64,000 nt of DNA from Ypsolopha sequella (GCA_934047225.1 OW203997.1:3148417-3212416); one strand, 5' to 3'. Numbered from the stretch's first letter, positions 23,846-35,680 are shown. Notes: generated by a model not told the origin, from the sequence alone. Made by a program: numbers and translations.

Positions 23846-24307
23846 CAGGACGTCCCACGGCTATACCACATGCAGGGAAAGTACCTTAAATATTGTAGAT
23901 GGAACATTTTACTGAAAGAAGACATTAATTTAATTAAAAAAACAATAGATTTTTAAATAGTTACATGGTTGAACCGGGAATCGAACTCGCTACACGAGAA
24001 AAATTGATTAATTATGTATTCAAAATGTTAAAATTCATGGTCTTCCTTTTATTTCTGACACTATGTTATTTAGCAAAAAATAATCCTTTTGATGAAGCCT
24101 TTCGATCGGTATGATAAAGCTACAGGATAATTATTTTTCTCATGTAACGGGTTCGATTTTCGGTTCAACCATGTGACTATTTAAAAAATCTATGAATGCA
24201 GTTTAAATTGTTTTTTAAATTAAAATAATGTCTTCTTTCAGTAAAATGTTCCATCTAGAATATTTAAGATACTTTCCCTCCATGTGGCATAGCCGTGGGA
24301 CGCCCTG
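23846..24307. mobile_element. TA-flanked foldback MITE with a tRNA-like B box in each arm
   Basis: TIRs of about 180 bp start CAGGACGTCCCACGGCTATA and end with the inverse of CAGGGCGTCCCACGGCTATG. TA lies on both sides. Each arm carries a GGTTGAACCGGGAATCGAAC-like block, whose inverse contains GTTCGATTCCC, a Pol III B-box match. Confidence 0.8.
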
Positions 24308-24370
24308 TATATATCTACAGATTTTTCTTACGTTTTTAAACATGCAAACTATTTTCTGAGGCAGTTTCGT

Positions 24371-24996
24371 TAAGAGCAGTTTTGCAGCCGGATTGTAAAA
24401 ACCCCGCCTTTTTCTAATTAATCGAAACAGAACACTTAAATTCAACATTAATCCAATAGTTGATCAACAAAACCTTATTATAAATGTATGTATAGCTGCC
24501 ATCGCAAAGTTTTCATTGGTTTCTGTGAATTAGAATTTCAAATTTTTTTTAATACAAAATGTTTGAAAACCTATGGATACTTTGCGATGGCAACATACAA
24601 AATACATAGGTAATAAGGTTTTATATAATTTATACTGTATGTTGTGACTCCTTGATGGAAATTCATTCTAACACTAATAAAAGTCTTGTTGTACGAGTTC
24701 CACTATTTTATTTACTTAATTATTTAATTATTGCGACTAGTTTCGTCTATTTGACATCGTCGGGCTGATTGGATTTACCTATTCCAATCAGCCCGACGAT
24801 GTCAAATAGACGAAACTAGTCGCAATATTTAAATAATTAAGTAAATAAAATAGTGGAACTCGTACAAGAAGACTTTGATTAGAGTTAATAAGGTTTTATT
24901 GAATAACTATTCAGTGAATTTTGAATCTAAGTGTTCTGTTTCGATTAAATAGAAAAAGGCGGGTTTTTCACAATCCGGCTGCAAAACCGCTCTTAA
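24371..24996. mobile_element. Nested palindrome / foldback element
   Basis: The outer arms 24371-24448 and about 24912-24996 are inverse repeats ('TTTGCAGCCGGATTGT', 'CGAAACAGAACACTTA'). Inside is a smaller inverted repeat at 24490-24595 (GCCATCGCAAAGT). A second, almost perfect hairpin lies at 24679-24876, with 95- and 94-nt arms and a 9-nt loop TTTACCTAT. Short open frames in the outer arms are mirror images and not genes. Confidence 0.8.
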
Positions 24997-25194
24997 TATT
25001 TGTTCCCTCTTGCGGTGGTGTAAGATATTGCTGGTCGGGTTCATTGGCTCCAAGCTCGTGTGGAAGCTTATATCGTCACTTTCTTAGTTCAGAAAACTTC
25101 GTGAAGCGTGAAATGGATTCTTTTTAAAGTCACTGAGTTTAAAATAAGACCTTACTATCACTGTTCACACGTGTGCTCACTATACAGGTTGTAA

Positions 25195-25731
25195 TCGTTA
25201 AGTGTGACCAGGTGATTATTCCGTAACTATTACAGATATCAAAAAAATTTAAACTGATATCGAAAGTACGTTGCCTAATCAGTAACATGACCTTAATAAC
25301 TTTTTGAAAATCAAACGAGAAGTATCCAAAATTTTGACATTAAACATTTCCATACATTTAGTATAAGATTAGTAGAAAGGTTTTAGTTTCCTTATTTTAA
25401 AAGGTTATTTTAGCTTAGTACTGATATTAAAGGAAACTGTTTATTAACCTAACAAAGTAATAAAACTATCTTTTAATTGAATAATATTTATTTCTTAGTA
25501 AGTACAAAATTTTGTATTCAAAACAGATATTCGAAGTGACGTCCTTGTTGTGCGATACAATGTATGGGAATGTTTAATGTAAAAATTTTGGATACTTCTC
25601 GTTTGATTTTAAAAAAGTTATTGATGTCATTTTACTGATTAGATAACGTACTTTTGATATCAGTTTAACTTTTTTGATATCTGTAATAGTTACGGAATAA
25701 TCGCCTGGTCACACTTAACGATTACACCCTG
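25195..25731. mobile_element. Mariner-type foldback MITE
   Basis: TIRs of about 170 bp: CAGGTTGTAATCGTTAAGTG and the inverse of CAGGGTGTAATCGTTAAGTG. The left flank is TA; the right flank is TT, so the duplication is decayed or the end is slightly off. Confidence 0.8.
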
Positions 25732-26009
25732 TTTCCTTAACTGTTTTCAGCAGACAGATTTTAGAATAAGTGTCTATAATATAGACTCTATATAAATTAT
25801 AATATGAAAAAAGCCGTGTCTTTCATTTGATCTTTAGTGACGTCATCACCACGCATTTCTGTACGGAAAAATACATTTCTTGAACACATCCTAAAGTTTA
25901 ACACGACCGACCATTAAACATAATATCATGAAAGTTATCACTTTCAGTAAATACTTTTAAAATACTCGTTTTAAAACTACGAAAAAATTTTATATTAAAA
26001 TTAAGTACT

Positions 26010-26436
26010 CAAGAGGCTATGCGAATTTTATTTTTGTCACTGTCACTCCAAGCGAAAACACGCTCAGTGCGAGAGGGGCGGATTCAGAGCGAAAGCGAAA
26101 AATGTTAGTTTTATAATTTTTATTAAAACACTAAAATAGCTAGCACAATATCAAATCTCTAGATATTGTTGAAACACACCTAATAAAATATGTTTGAGTT
26201 CACTCACTCACTTGACTGTATATGGTTCCTATTCGTCAATCAAGGAGAAAAAGTGTGTTGGTAGACCTCATTTCAACAATTATTTCTATCGAAGAAAATT
26301 TATCCAAACATGTTTTCCAATTTCAAAACCCTAGATTTAGGCAAAATGCATATACCAGTAATTTATTGAAATCCTTCGTGTATTTCATGAAATACACAGA
26401 AAAGAAACACCCGTATTTTTTTCGCATGTCGCCCTA
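26010..26436 (+). mobile_element. TTAA-type MITE family C, copy 2
   Basis: AAGAGGCTATGCGAATTTTA at the left, then the same order of blocks as at 7354. The terminal TTAA is lost (CTCAAGAGG) and the right end is truncated around 'TTTTTTTCGCATG'. Confidence 0.7.
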
Positions 26437-27329
26437 AATTAATCTATTTACTCCAAAAAGCAGCCAAAATAAAATTATTAAAGCTTAGAAAATGAACAGA
26501 AATTAGATGCACGCACTTCTGGGGGGGGGGAGTTATGAGCCACTAGGGCAACTATTTAGGGGGTTTATAATATTTATTTTTAGTTTTCTCATTAAAAAAT
26601 CAATTGGCTTATTGTCATGTCATGACTCCCTTGACCTTGAGTTAACCTTACCTTAAGTTAAGACCGGAAAGTATAACAGGTAATATGGGTAAGGGAAGAG
26701 GTTCAGATTTTGATGCCATACAAAATTAAGTGTCGTCGCATTCGTACCCCAATGCGTAAAAAAATCGAAAATAAAAAAAAAAAAAAACTTTATCGCCCAA
26801 CCTATATTTCCTATTTGTCTTGAAATTTAGGGTAATTAACATGACTAAAAAATACACGATAGTACTCAGAAATCTTGTATTTTAAGCTCCAAAACGTTCC
26901 ATTTTCACATAGATAGATTTTTCTTAATTTTTTTTTTTATTTGGAAACATTTTTATCCCGTGGTAGTTGATAAATATATAAAAAATTCAGTAGTTTAGTA
27001 TGGAGCATAGCAATAAAACGTTAAATTCGAAATCGAAGTAAAACGCGAAACAGACCAGTATAGAAGTTACCTTGAAACTCGTTTTCCGTAAAAATCTTAA
27101 CTGCCGTTGACCCAAAGCTAATCCAGGGTTGTCAACGCGTTCTTGGGGAGTAACTTAATATTTTCGTCGCATTACAGGGGCAGCCCTCGTTAGTATAAAT
27201 TTCTTATCATGGTTCCACATGGATACTTACTGTAACAAAATTGGATCCGATAAAACTTTTCGCAATTTTTCCCCTGTATCGTAAAAAGATACGACGCGAC
27301 TGCCTGGGGAATTAATTTAGGTTTTTTTT
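26437..27329. other. Unassigned AT-rich DNA
   Basis: Contains a G10 run at about 26521 and several poly-A/T tracts. No gene or element boundary identified. Confidence 0.4.
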
Positions 27330-27793
27330 TAGTGTTGCCACGAATAGTATATTCGGCCAAGAGCGTCACCGAATAGCCGAATATTCGGCCAAACTATTTG
27401 GCCTGATTAACGCACGTACGAAAACTTTCAAAAACTATTTTTTTTTTTAGTTTGCTAAATTGGTTGGTTTTGCTTATTTAAGCATAAGTAACTAAACTAC
27501 CTAATTGGTCGCAGGCAAAGACTGGATGAATGTTGCTTTGGACAGAGAAAGGTTGAAAGAACTGAGAAAGAATTCATACATTTTCTTTGATTTTTTAGAT
27601 AAATAAGCAAAAAATTGCGCTTTTTCGAACTTAGAATGTCTGTTCAGCATCAATAAAAGTTACATATTTTTGTTATTTCTTACTCCTGTTTGTAGGTATT
27701 CGGTATTCAGCCGAATAGTGATTCAATATTCGGACCTTGGCTGAATATAAAAAATAGGCCGAATACCGAATAATAACCGAATATGCAACTCTA
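27330..27793. mobile_element. hAT-like MITE with repeated CCGAATATTCGG motifs
   Basis: Ends TAGTGTTGCCACGAATA and the inverse of TAGAGTTGCATATTCGG. Clusters of CCGAATA/TATTCGG lie at 27350-27400 and 27693-27785, so both subterminal regions can fold or bind the same protein. The motif is familiar from lepidopteran hAT MITEs. Confidence 0.65.
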
Positions 27794-28853
27794 GTATTTT
27801 TCTTCCCGGGGAATTAAAAGAAATTACTGGGTAACAGAATTGTTTTTTGACTTTTTTTTCTTACTTTTCTTTCTTAGGTTCATTGACTTGGTGATTTTGT
27901 TTTGGTCTTCTTTTGCCAGACAAGTTGAAATTGAAGCAGTAAGAAAATTAATTTTGTCTCTACCCACCCCTTTGCCTTCATCAGTTAACTTAACATATTT
28001 CCAAAAACGGGAAATGGATGAAAAATTATACGAACATCCTTCTTACGTTTTGAACATGACATAACAACAATGACGTCACGACGTATATTCTCGGAACGGT
28101 GTTAGAGGTGTTTTCGAATGTGTTCCAACACTCGTAACGTAACACCTTCTTTTCACTGACGATTTTCAAGTCCCAATGTACTTGAGGCATAAATAAATAC
28201 ACCTTTTTTGGGGTACATAGTGTTTTCCTTCACCTGCACGTAAGTAATGAAATCATGGTAATATGTGCTTACGTAAAGATTACAGGAAAAATATGGCGGT
28301 TGAAAAATCACGAAAACAAAATGAAATCTATTCCCAAAACTGTCGAATTACGGAACCCTAGGTACGCGTGTCTGACTCGCACTTGACCGGTTTCTTACGC
28401 TTGGTTATCAGCGCGCCTGATGGAATGAGGCGTAGGATGAAGAGCGCTTGCCCAGGATGTGGGAGCGTGAAAGCAGGCGAAGCATTTGTCAGTCTATCCA
28501 CGGACTTCACAAAATCTACGGAAGTCTGTAACGAACAAATGACTACTAAACTACGTAACAAATACCGATATTTTCCACTCTTCAGTCTCAAACCACAAAT
28601 ACTCCCTATGGAACGCAATTGCCAAGCTGTAGGAAAGTAGCTTTAATTAAAAAAGTATTGATGTAATTCACTTTTTGTCCACGCTGAATCTCGTCACGTC
28701 CAGTTCCCACGTGTGTGTGGTGCACAAACGTGTCCAGCATGCTGGACGGCGGCGGCGGCGGAAGCTCCTCACCGTGTTTAGACGCTGGGTTATTGGCCGG
28801 TTCATAGTCGCACCGTTAGTTGCCTAAGCGGGTCTGTACCAACTCGACATTAG
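27794..28853. other. Mostly unassigned; fragment of the AACCGGCC repeat at 28346-28395
   Basis: 28346-28395 reads 'CGGAACCCTAGGTACGCGTG' through 'CTCGCACTTGACCGGTTT', the inverse end of the repeat at 23170. Open frames at 27840-28064 and 28358-28640 have no recognisable features. Confidence 0.45.
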
Positions 28854-29010
28854 TGTCGATTCGGCGCAACACGACTTAACTTATTTGACAGGACTAAACT
28901 TAATTTGAGCGTTCTGTCTTTTTCTTTCTGTATCAAAAAGACAAAGACAGAACGCTCAAAATAAGGTTAGTCCTGTCAAATTAGTTAGGTTGTATTGCGC
29001 CGAATCGACA
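28854..29010. repeat. Palindromic MITE/hairpin
   Basis: Arms of about 75 bp (TGTCGATTCGGCGCAACACG on the left and its inverse with one change on the right) around the loop TTTCTGTATC. Near-perfect inside GAGCGTTCTGTCTTT. Confidence 0.8.
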
Positions 29011-29109
29011 CCATTGTTACATCATTTCAGACGATTTTTTCCTGTGTAGATGTGGATAATATTATAAAAATGAGGTGATTCCTCAAATATCCAAGGTCAT
29101 CGACTTTGC

Positions 29110-29245
29110 CTTTAAGATTAGCAAGTTAGTGTGGCAGCGGTCTGGTCACATCTGCGAAAGAACCGACAACAGATGGCGGTGAAGGTCCTCGAGTGGAGAT
29201 CACCTACCGGCAGGTGCAGGGTAGGACGCCCGCCACGGGCATTAG
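29110..29245 (+). pseudogene. RTE-type LINE C-terminal fragment (frameshifted)
   Basis: One frame reads WQRSGHICERTDNRW and the next frame continues VKVLEWRSPTGRCRVGRPP. These match the GHI...DNRWGRK..LEWRPRT..RSVGRPR segment of the better copy at 43984. At least one frameshift. Confidence 0.65.
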
Positions 29246-29514
29246 CTGGGTGTGAATGGCCAAGTTATGCTTTTCCAAAACTGTCACAACCTACGTGACG
29301 AAACAGGCTGCTGCTGACTTTTATCATGTCGATGGTTTTGATTATTGGCACTTATTGTACTGGCATCTTTGTTGAAATTAAACACTTGTACTTGTCCACA
29401 AAGTTTTGTTTCTGCAAAAAATTTCCTCCCACTCCATGTGTCTCCCTCCGACTGGGGGCCAGGCGTGATTATATTGGATTTATTTGGAAAGGTATTTTAA
29501 ACCGTATCGGTATT

Positions 29515-29650
29515 ACTACAAAACGGTGTTTAACTTTAGACAGCGTTTAAATCTGTTGTTGTCCCCTTTTCTTTCATATTGTAAAAAAGTGACAGCAACA
29601 GATTTAAACACTGTCTAAAGTTAAACATCGTTTAAACACCCTTTTGTAGT
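29515..29650. repeat. Palindrome (about 55-bp arms)
   Basis: ACTACAAAACGGTGTTTAAC on the left pairs with the inverse on the right. The arms continue through 'TTTAGACAGCGTTTAAATCT' with few mismatches. Confidence 0.75.
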
Positions 29651-29734
29651 AACACAGTATATGTTTGCTTGTTTTTTTACCACAAGTACCAAGAAATCCG
29701 TAATAACAAACAAGGAAACGGAAATATAAACACT

Positions 29735-29790
29735 TAAGTCGGCTTTATCGCTTAAAGCGATCTCTTCCAGACAACCTTTGGGCGGAAGAA
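29735..29790 (-). mobile_element. LINE 3'-tail fragment
   Basis: The inverse of 'CCCAAAGGTTGTCTGGAAGA' followed by GATCGCTTTAAGCGATAAAG. The same tail is present at 38405 and 40495. Confidence 0.6.
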
Positions 29791-30573
29791 ATTGTTTAAA
29801 AGGAACCATAACCGTGTCGAGTTGCGTCGCTACCTCTAAGAAGGCCTGCTTACCCTCTCGTAGGATTAAAGACGGATAACAGCAAGGAGGCGGATTATCC
29901 GCGGGTAAGACGACGTGGACATTCTATGGGCATGTTTCTTTGAACTACCATCGGGGAGAGTTCCGCTGGCAAACCTCCCGCTGTTATCACCGTGCAGTAA
30001 AGTTCAAAACTGGATGACCGCCAATTTTCGTGATAACTGGATGTGTAACGGGGACATTGCTATGGTTTCTTGGTACACATAACTAGGTAGTAAGAAAAAT
30101 ATGAAATAAATTTCTTCCGTTTTCCACAAGCAACCGGTTGACAGACAAGTTTCATGAAATACTAGCGTTTTGCTCGCGGCTCTGCCCGTACTAAAGGTTC
30201 AAAGTCATACATAATGCAAAGTCACCAAAATCACATACCACTTGCTGACGGTGTCAGAAAAACACCGTGAGGTAAACCTGCATGCCGTAAAAAGCGTGAT
30301 TTGTGCCCGAAGTACGGCGATAGGTTCACCCCTTATTACGCTGGGATGTAAACAGGGTTCGAAAGGATAATTATCCGTGATAATAATGTTGATATTGAGA
30401 TCATGACAATTATTTTGATGAATATCATGATGATGGCCTCGATAAAAATAGCTCGAAAATCATCAATTGATAATAACAAAAATTGCGTTCATGAAAGTGA
30501 ACTGTATTCGAACGTGTATTTCCGCACTTGCGTATAACCGAACGCACGAATTGTGAACGTGCGGATGAAGATA
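29791..30573. other. Unassigned
   Basis: 30299-30360 (TTTGTGCCCGAAGTACGGCG) belongs to the repeat seen at 51070. The rest has no recognised feature. Confidence 0.4.
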
Positions 30574-31279
30574 TACAAGGTGACTTTTTGATCATCATCC
30601 AAATTCATACTGGAGGCTTAATAAGTGATCAGTATCTTGGATCAGTAACAATTTTTGTGGAATTAGTAAATGAAATTTCGGCTTCCCATAGAAATTAGAC
30701 TAATCACCGATGTTATATAAATAAAACATCAATTTAACAATCTATTTTCATACACTTTTCCCCCATTAATGAACGTACATTCACTTTATAAAATAATAAT
30801 ATAATAGTAGTTTATGCTACAAGGGCGAAAAGGAATAAATTACGAGGACGATTTTGTTTTAAACGTAACCGAGTAATTTATTTCTCTTACGCCCGTGTAT
30901 CATACTAAGTTTTTCAATGCTTAGTGTGAGGAAATAAAACAAATATAATCTTGTGAACTTTAAATTATAAACTGGTTACTGATCAGCCCTTTTGACTCAT
31001 AGCGCACTAATCCCAGCTCGAAACTATGAAAATTGCACCAAAAATTGTCCTGCGGTTTTCAGGTTACAACTGACCCAGTCTCCAGTGTAAATTCAAGTCA
31101 CCTTAAAACTAGTTAAGTTATTAGTAACAGGCTTCTCGTACTATTTGTGTAGATGTTGAGCTCGTTAAAAGAAAATATTTGAATTTTTTTTTACTATGGT
31201 CTTTGAGTCTCCAGAATAACTTCGGTTGTTATCAAGCTAAAATCCCCCTGTTTACTCTAGAGCAATGCTCTGTTTAGAC

Positions 31280-31707
31280 TAGAGATGTCAATAATGGTTG
31301 AAAAGGTTTATTTGTTAATAGTCATTGGGTAAAAAAAATATCGATAGTTATATTGGTTGAAAAATATTCAATATTATTGAATGCGACCATTGAATAAAAC
31401 TATTAACGAATATTTTCAAATAATAAACAAACACTCTATAACTTTTTACTCCCACACACATATCGAAATGGTTCCAAGTAGGTTATTTTGCAAAACAACT
31501 GAAACAACAACAACGCGACGACGCGTCCTTGTTTTTAAAGTAACACAGCAAAACTAACCTAATAATCAACCAATAACCAATCGAAATATGAGCTAAAATA
31601 TCAAATATAAATATCTGCCGGAGAAGTTGATATGATATTTATATTCAATATTTTAATTTTCAGTATTCGTTAAATTTAATGGTTAATGGTTATATTCATC
31701 ATCTCTA
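31280..31707. mobile_element. hAT-type MITE with perfect 8-bp target duplication
   Basis: The termini TAGAGATG and CATCTCTA are exact inverses. GTTTAGAC flanks both sides (31272-31279 and 31708-31715), the 8-bp duplication expected for hAT. The interior is AT-rich and non-coding. Confidence 0.85.
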
Positions 31708-32084
31708 GTTTAGACGTATGTTAGAGGTTTCCCATATTGCTAACACGGAACTCTAATGTAATAGTCTTAACGCCGCTTTATACAATAAAACAGTACCCGG
31801 TATACGATGTATAACAAAAACACGCGTAATTCCAACGGTACCATACGCACTATAACAATGCCCTAGCTAATCAAAAAACATACATATTACCAGGATATAA
31901 GAGTCACCTCGTATTCTAGTTGAAACGGTTCTTTAATTCGCACAACATACGCGGCGTCTAATATGATTTCGCTAAGAGAAGGCTCTCCTTATGTAATTAA
32001 CTACATGTCTACCTTCATCCTTGGACATCAGAAGGTCTGTTAGTATCGTAAAGCAGTTTTATAATACACCTGCTAGGAAAGTGC

Positions 32085-32462
32085 CTTTTTATATATTTTC
32101 AATGCAAGTGCTCGTAAAGGCCCACTTTTTATGCATCAAAACCGAACAGAAAGTCGTTTATTTTGCCCTAGGGCTTTATTTTTTTATTTTTATTTATTGA
32201 CAATGGTTGGCTAACCTGCAGCCTTTCCTGTGTACCATAAATGTTATACTTTTTTTTCCCCACTGTTTAACGGCTCTGGATACAGTCCTTATGAGCCAAT
32301 TATAATTTAAAGTTCACAAGATTATATTTGTTTTATTTCCTCACACTAAGCATTGAAAAACTTAGTATGATACACGGGCGTAAGAGAAATAAATTACTCG
32401 GTTACGTTTAAAACAAAATCGTCCTCGTAATTTATTCCTTTTCGCCCTTGTAGCATAAACTA
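32085..32462 (-). repeat. Interspersed repeat A, full copy
   Basis: Reverse orientation of 2386-2748, complete from 'TGCAAGTGCTCGTAAAGGCC' to 'GTAGCATAAACTA'. Confidence 0.8.
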
Positions 32463-32583
32463 CTATTATATTATTATTTTATAAAGTGAATGTACGTTCA
32501 TTAATGGGGGAAAAGTGTATGAAAATAGATTGTTAAATTGATGTTTTATTTATATAACATCGGTGATTAGTCTAATTTAATTA

Positions 32584-32854
32584 TACAAGGTGACTTTTTG
32601 ATCATCGTCAAAATTCATACTGGTGGCTTGGCTTGGTAAGTGATCAGTATCATGGATCAATAACAATTTTGGTGAAATTCGTAAAATGAAATTTCGACTT
32701 CCCATAGTGATTTACTCGAGACTGGAAGTGAATTTCTATGGGAAATCGAAATTTCGTTTTAGGAATTCAACAAAAATTGTTATTGATCCAAGATACTGAT
32801 CACTTATCAAGCCTCCAGTATGAATTTGGACGATGATCAAAAAGTCACCTTGTA
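32584..32854. mobile_element. Palindromic MITE family B
   Basis: About 120-bp arms: TACAAGGTGACTTTTTGATC and the inverse, meeting near 'TTACTCGAGACTGG'. Half of one arm recurs at 30574 and a short piece ('AAGCCTCCAGTATGAATTT') near 23728. Confidence 0.8.
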
Positions 32855-33117
32855 TATGTAGGTATAATGCCAAAAGACATACAAATTTTGTGTCCAAGTA
32901 ACTTCAAATACCTATAAACTCGTATGTCACTTAATATTTTTCTATTCGCCTGATGACGACCCCACTGAGGGGTCGAAATATAGCGTCTAAAACTGTTTAA
33001 TTAAGTATTTATATGTATGTAAAGTGCAGCATACAAAAAAAAGCCCTTAAATAGTATTTTGTAAAAAAAAATTCACTAACGTATTGTAATATTAATATTC
33101 GCTATGTAATATAATTT

Positions 33118-33670
33118 CGCGCTGATTTGAACGTTATTTCAATGTCGTTTTCGTCGATATTCATACAGACAAACATCGAGCTGCTAATTTGGCGACGGTA
33201 ATTTTATTAAATGCCAAATTAGCAGCTCGATATTTGTCACTACAAATATCAACGGAAACGACATTGAAAGAACGTTCATATCAGCGCGAAATGCAAAGTG
33301 GCTGTTACGACGCTCGCTGCGTCCTTGATAGAGCGAAATAGGGGAAAATTATACTTTTCACTTGGACGTGATTACTCGATTGAATAATCTTATGTTATGT
33401 TTATAGCTATAAAGTTTATCTATTTATCAAAGCATAGATGAATTCAATCGGCCAAGCCACTCAGGAGCAGTAGGGAATTTGAGGTCAAAAAACACCATTC
33501 AGTAAAAAAAAAAATTCATGTAGATGTTTTGGTGGTATGGAAAAGAAAACTGTTGCATATGTTGTCTAAGAGTTGATTATTCATAAAACATTTTTTCATT
33601 ATTTTTGGTTTGGCCATAAACGAGGAGTAGGCTTTAGAAAGTACCCATTTGGAAATAGTAAGGGCCTTAA
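33118..33670. mobile_element. TTAA-type MITE family G, copy 1 (with internal palindrome)
   Basis: The left 170 bp is a near-perfect palindrome (CGCGCTGATTTGAACGTTAT pairs with its inverse). The remaining part and the right end (GGGCCTTAA) match 48414-48767, which has only one arm. The left outer end here is therefore an extra inverted duplicate. Confidence 0.7.
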
Positions 33671-34516
33671 AGTAAAAAATTACACTCGTTACGACTAGTT
33701 CTCTTTATTTCTAGTCTCTTTACACAAACTAGTGCTAATATCCAAGATGGTAAAACCAGAACCAGACAGTTTTCCAAAAAAAGTTACGAGGACAATGAGC
33801 GGTGGACAAAAAATTGAAGACACAAACTTATAAATCCACAATCAGATATTGTTCATTAAATCATATGTACAGTTATTGCAATAAAACAAATAAATAATAA
33901 ATGGTCTATGGTCCAATGTCAACTTCAGAAGTATTTTTTCCGTAATTTTGTTAATAATTTATAATTTTGGTAAATCTGTGCCGCTAAAAGCAAGTTTCTT
34001 TGAAGAAAAATCATTTAATAAATATCATTGAAAAGATTATTGATAAAAAGTGCACCAGCAACCATCACCAGTTTTATAGCATACCCATACCTCACAAGGA
34101 CCACGGCTTCAGTATGTACATCCATGGGCTACAGTGTGCAGCCAACACTTTCCCGCGCTGCGCTGCCCACTCTCTGCAGCTTGAGCCCCACAGTTCAGCC
34201 CCCGCCCAACTTCAGTGCTCTTACTGAGTGCACCAACTAAAGGTCACCGTGAGACGCCTTCACCGCACGTACAACCGCCGCGGCACAATTTTTATTTTTT
34301 CTATTTTAGTTTAGATTAGGTTTTTTTTTTGTAAGTATCTGTAAAATATTATAATTTAGTCTTATTTACTTATTTTTAAATAACGGTACCATTTTATGTT
34401 TTAATATTAAGATTTGATGTATTTTATATTCATTTAGGCATTTATTTTATTTTCGGAATTTATTTTTGTTTTTGATATAGGGTACCTGCCGACACGCAAG
34501 CTCGTCCTGGCGACGT

Positions 34517-35680
34517 ATGTCGCAGACGCCCGGCCCATCCAGCGCGGGTGCCGGCAGCCAGCCCTCAGCAGATCGCGTGCAGTGCCCGGAATGCAATAAG
34601 AATTTTAAAGGACAGAGAGGACTAAAAATTCATACTTCAGTAAAACATCCGCAAGCCAAGATAACCCCGTGCCCTACTTCAAACCAAAATACCCCTACAA
34701 TCAATAGTCCTCTTTGGAAACTCATAAGCACATACAAGACTACAATACCAGTTGTAAAACGAATTCCAAGGGGGGCCCGTATAACTGTAGCGACCTCTCT
34801 GTCCAAATGCATCAAATCAGTTATAGACGAAAACAACGAAGATTGCTGGAAACAACTTTTCACATTCGCATACCGGATCCTGCACGTGAGGAAGGGGAGG
34901 AGTGAGAGAGGCTCACTCACACAAAAAATTAAAGATAATTGCATATCCAACCAAGACTTCAACCCGGATAATAACAATACTATAAAATACCAACATTCAT
35001 CAGCAATAAAAAATAAAATTGAAAGTAAATTTAATGATGGAGATATTAGAGGGGCCGCTCATCTCCTCTTCTCTGAGGATACCATGGCTCCTGACTCTCC
35101 AGATACACTTTTGGCTCTGGCTTCAAAACATCCACCTTCAGCCGGAACCTGCTCGCTACCTGATCCACCCCATCCTACCGACCGCACACCCGAGGCCACA
35201 GTGGAGGATGCGCTAGCTGCAGTGATGTCTTTTAAAAACGGGTCAGCTGCTGGGTTAGACGGCATCAGCCCCCAACACTTGAAAGATTTAGTAGGTGGGT
35301 CTAATGGGCATGCCGGTCAAACCCTCCTTGAGGACATCGCGCGGCTAGCGAATCTGATGTTGTCAGGGAGAGTGTGCGAGGGCATCACAGATTTGCTCTA
35401 TGGTGCGAATCTGTGTGCCCTAAAAAAGAAGGATGGCGGAATCAGACCCATTGCTGTAGGCAACACTTTTCGGCGAATAGTTTCCAAAATTTGCTGTAAA
35501 CATATCCTGGAAGATTTGACACCAAAATTACAACCATTACAACTAGGTTTTGGTAGCAGGGGAGGGTGTGAGGCTGCAGTCCATGCAGCCCGCACCTTCC
35601 TCACTCATAATGCAGGTGAAGTTCTGTTGAAGGTTGATGTCAAGAATGCCTTCAACTCCGTGGACAGGGAGCCTTGCTGA
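34517..35680 (+). CDS. Non-LTR retrotransposon ORF, N-terminal part: zinc finger and start of reverse transcriptase
   Basis: 387 codons. A Ser/Pro-rich N-terminus precedes one C2H2 zinc finger at residues 22-41 (CPEC...HTSVKH), the single N-terminal finger typical of R2-superclade elements, which contacts target DNA. A linker of about 170 residues and an acidic/Pro-rich stretch follow. The RT fingers then appear as ALKKKDGGIRPIAVGNTFRR, and motif A as KVDVKNAFNSV with the catalytic Asp. Translation then hits TGA after DREPC. The next frame continues the same domain immediately, so this is one gene broken by a single-base loss near 35672, not two genes. Annotated as a CDS because the rest of the frame is open; the product as it stands would lack catalytic motif C. 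Confidence 0.8.
   Translation: MSQTPGPSSAGAGSQPSADRVQCPECNKNFKGQRGLKIHTSVKHPQAKITPCPTSNQNTPTINSPLWKLISTYKTTIPVVKRIPRGARITVATSLSKCIKSVIDENNEDCWKQLFTFAYRILHVRKGRSERGSLTQKIKDNCISNQDFNPDNNNTIKYQHSSAIKNKIESKFNDGDIRGAAHLLFSEDTMAPDSPDTLLALASKHPPSAGTCSLPDPPHPTDRTPEATVEDALAAVMSFKNGSAAGLDGISPQHLKDLVGGSNGHAGQTLLEDIARLANLMLSGRVCEGITDLLYGANLCALKKKDGGIRPIAVGNTFRRIVSKICCKHILEDLTPKLQPLQLGFGSRGGCEAAVHAARTFLTHNAGEVLLKVDVKNAFNSVDREPC

Larger units (their letters stand above)
30574..32690. repeat. Large inverted repeat, about 400-bp arms
   Basis: 30574-30975 and 32298-32690 are reverse complements: half of MITE B ('TACAAGGTGACTTTTTGATC'), then 'TTTCCCCCATTAATGAACGT', then the 5' part of repeat A. The spacer (30976-32297) is 1.3 kb. 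Only the right arm continues into full repeat A and full MITE B, so the left arm looks like a partial inverted duplicate of the right. Confidence 0.8.

Noticed and set aside
24215..25127. Two similar short proteins (LSVLFRL.RKRR..NPAAK) on opposite strands
   Set aside because: They are mirror images produced by the outer arms of the 24371-24996 foldback, not a duplicated gene.
34000..34240. Two short frames upstream of the retrotransposon ORF
   Set aside because: They overlap in different frames and have no zinc-finger or RT features. They are probably leader sequence of the element.
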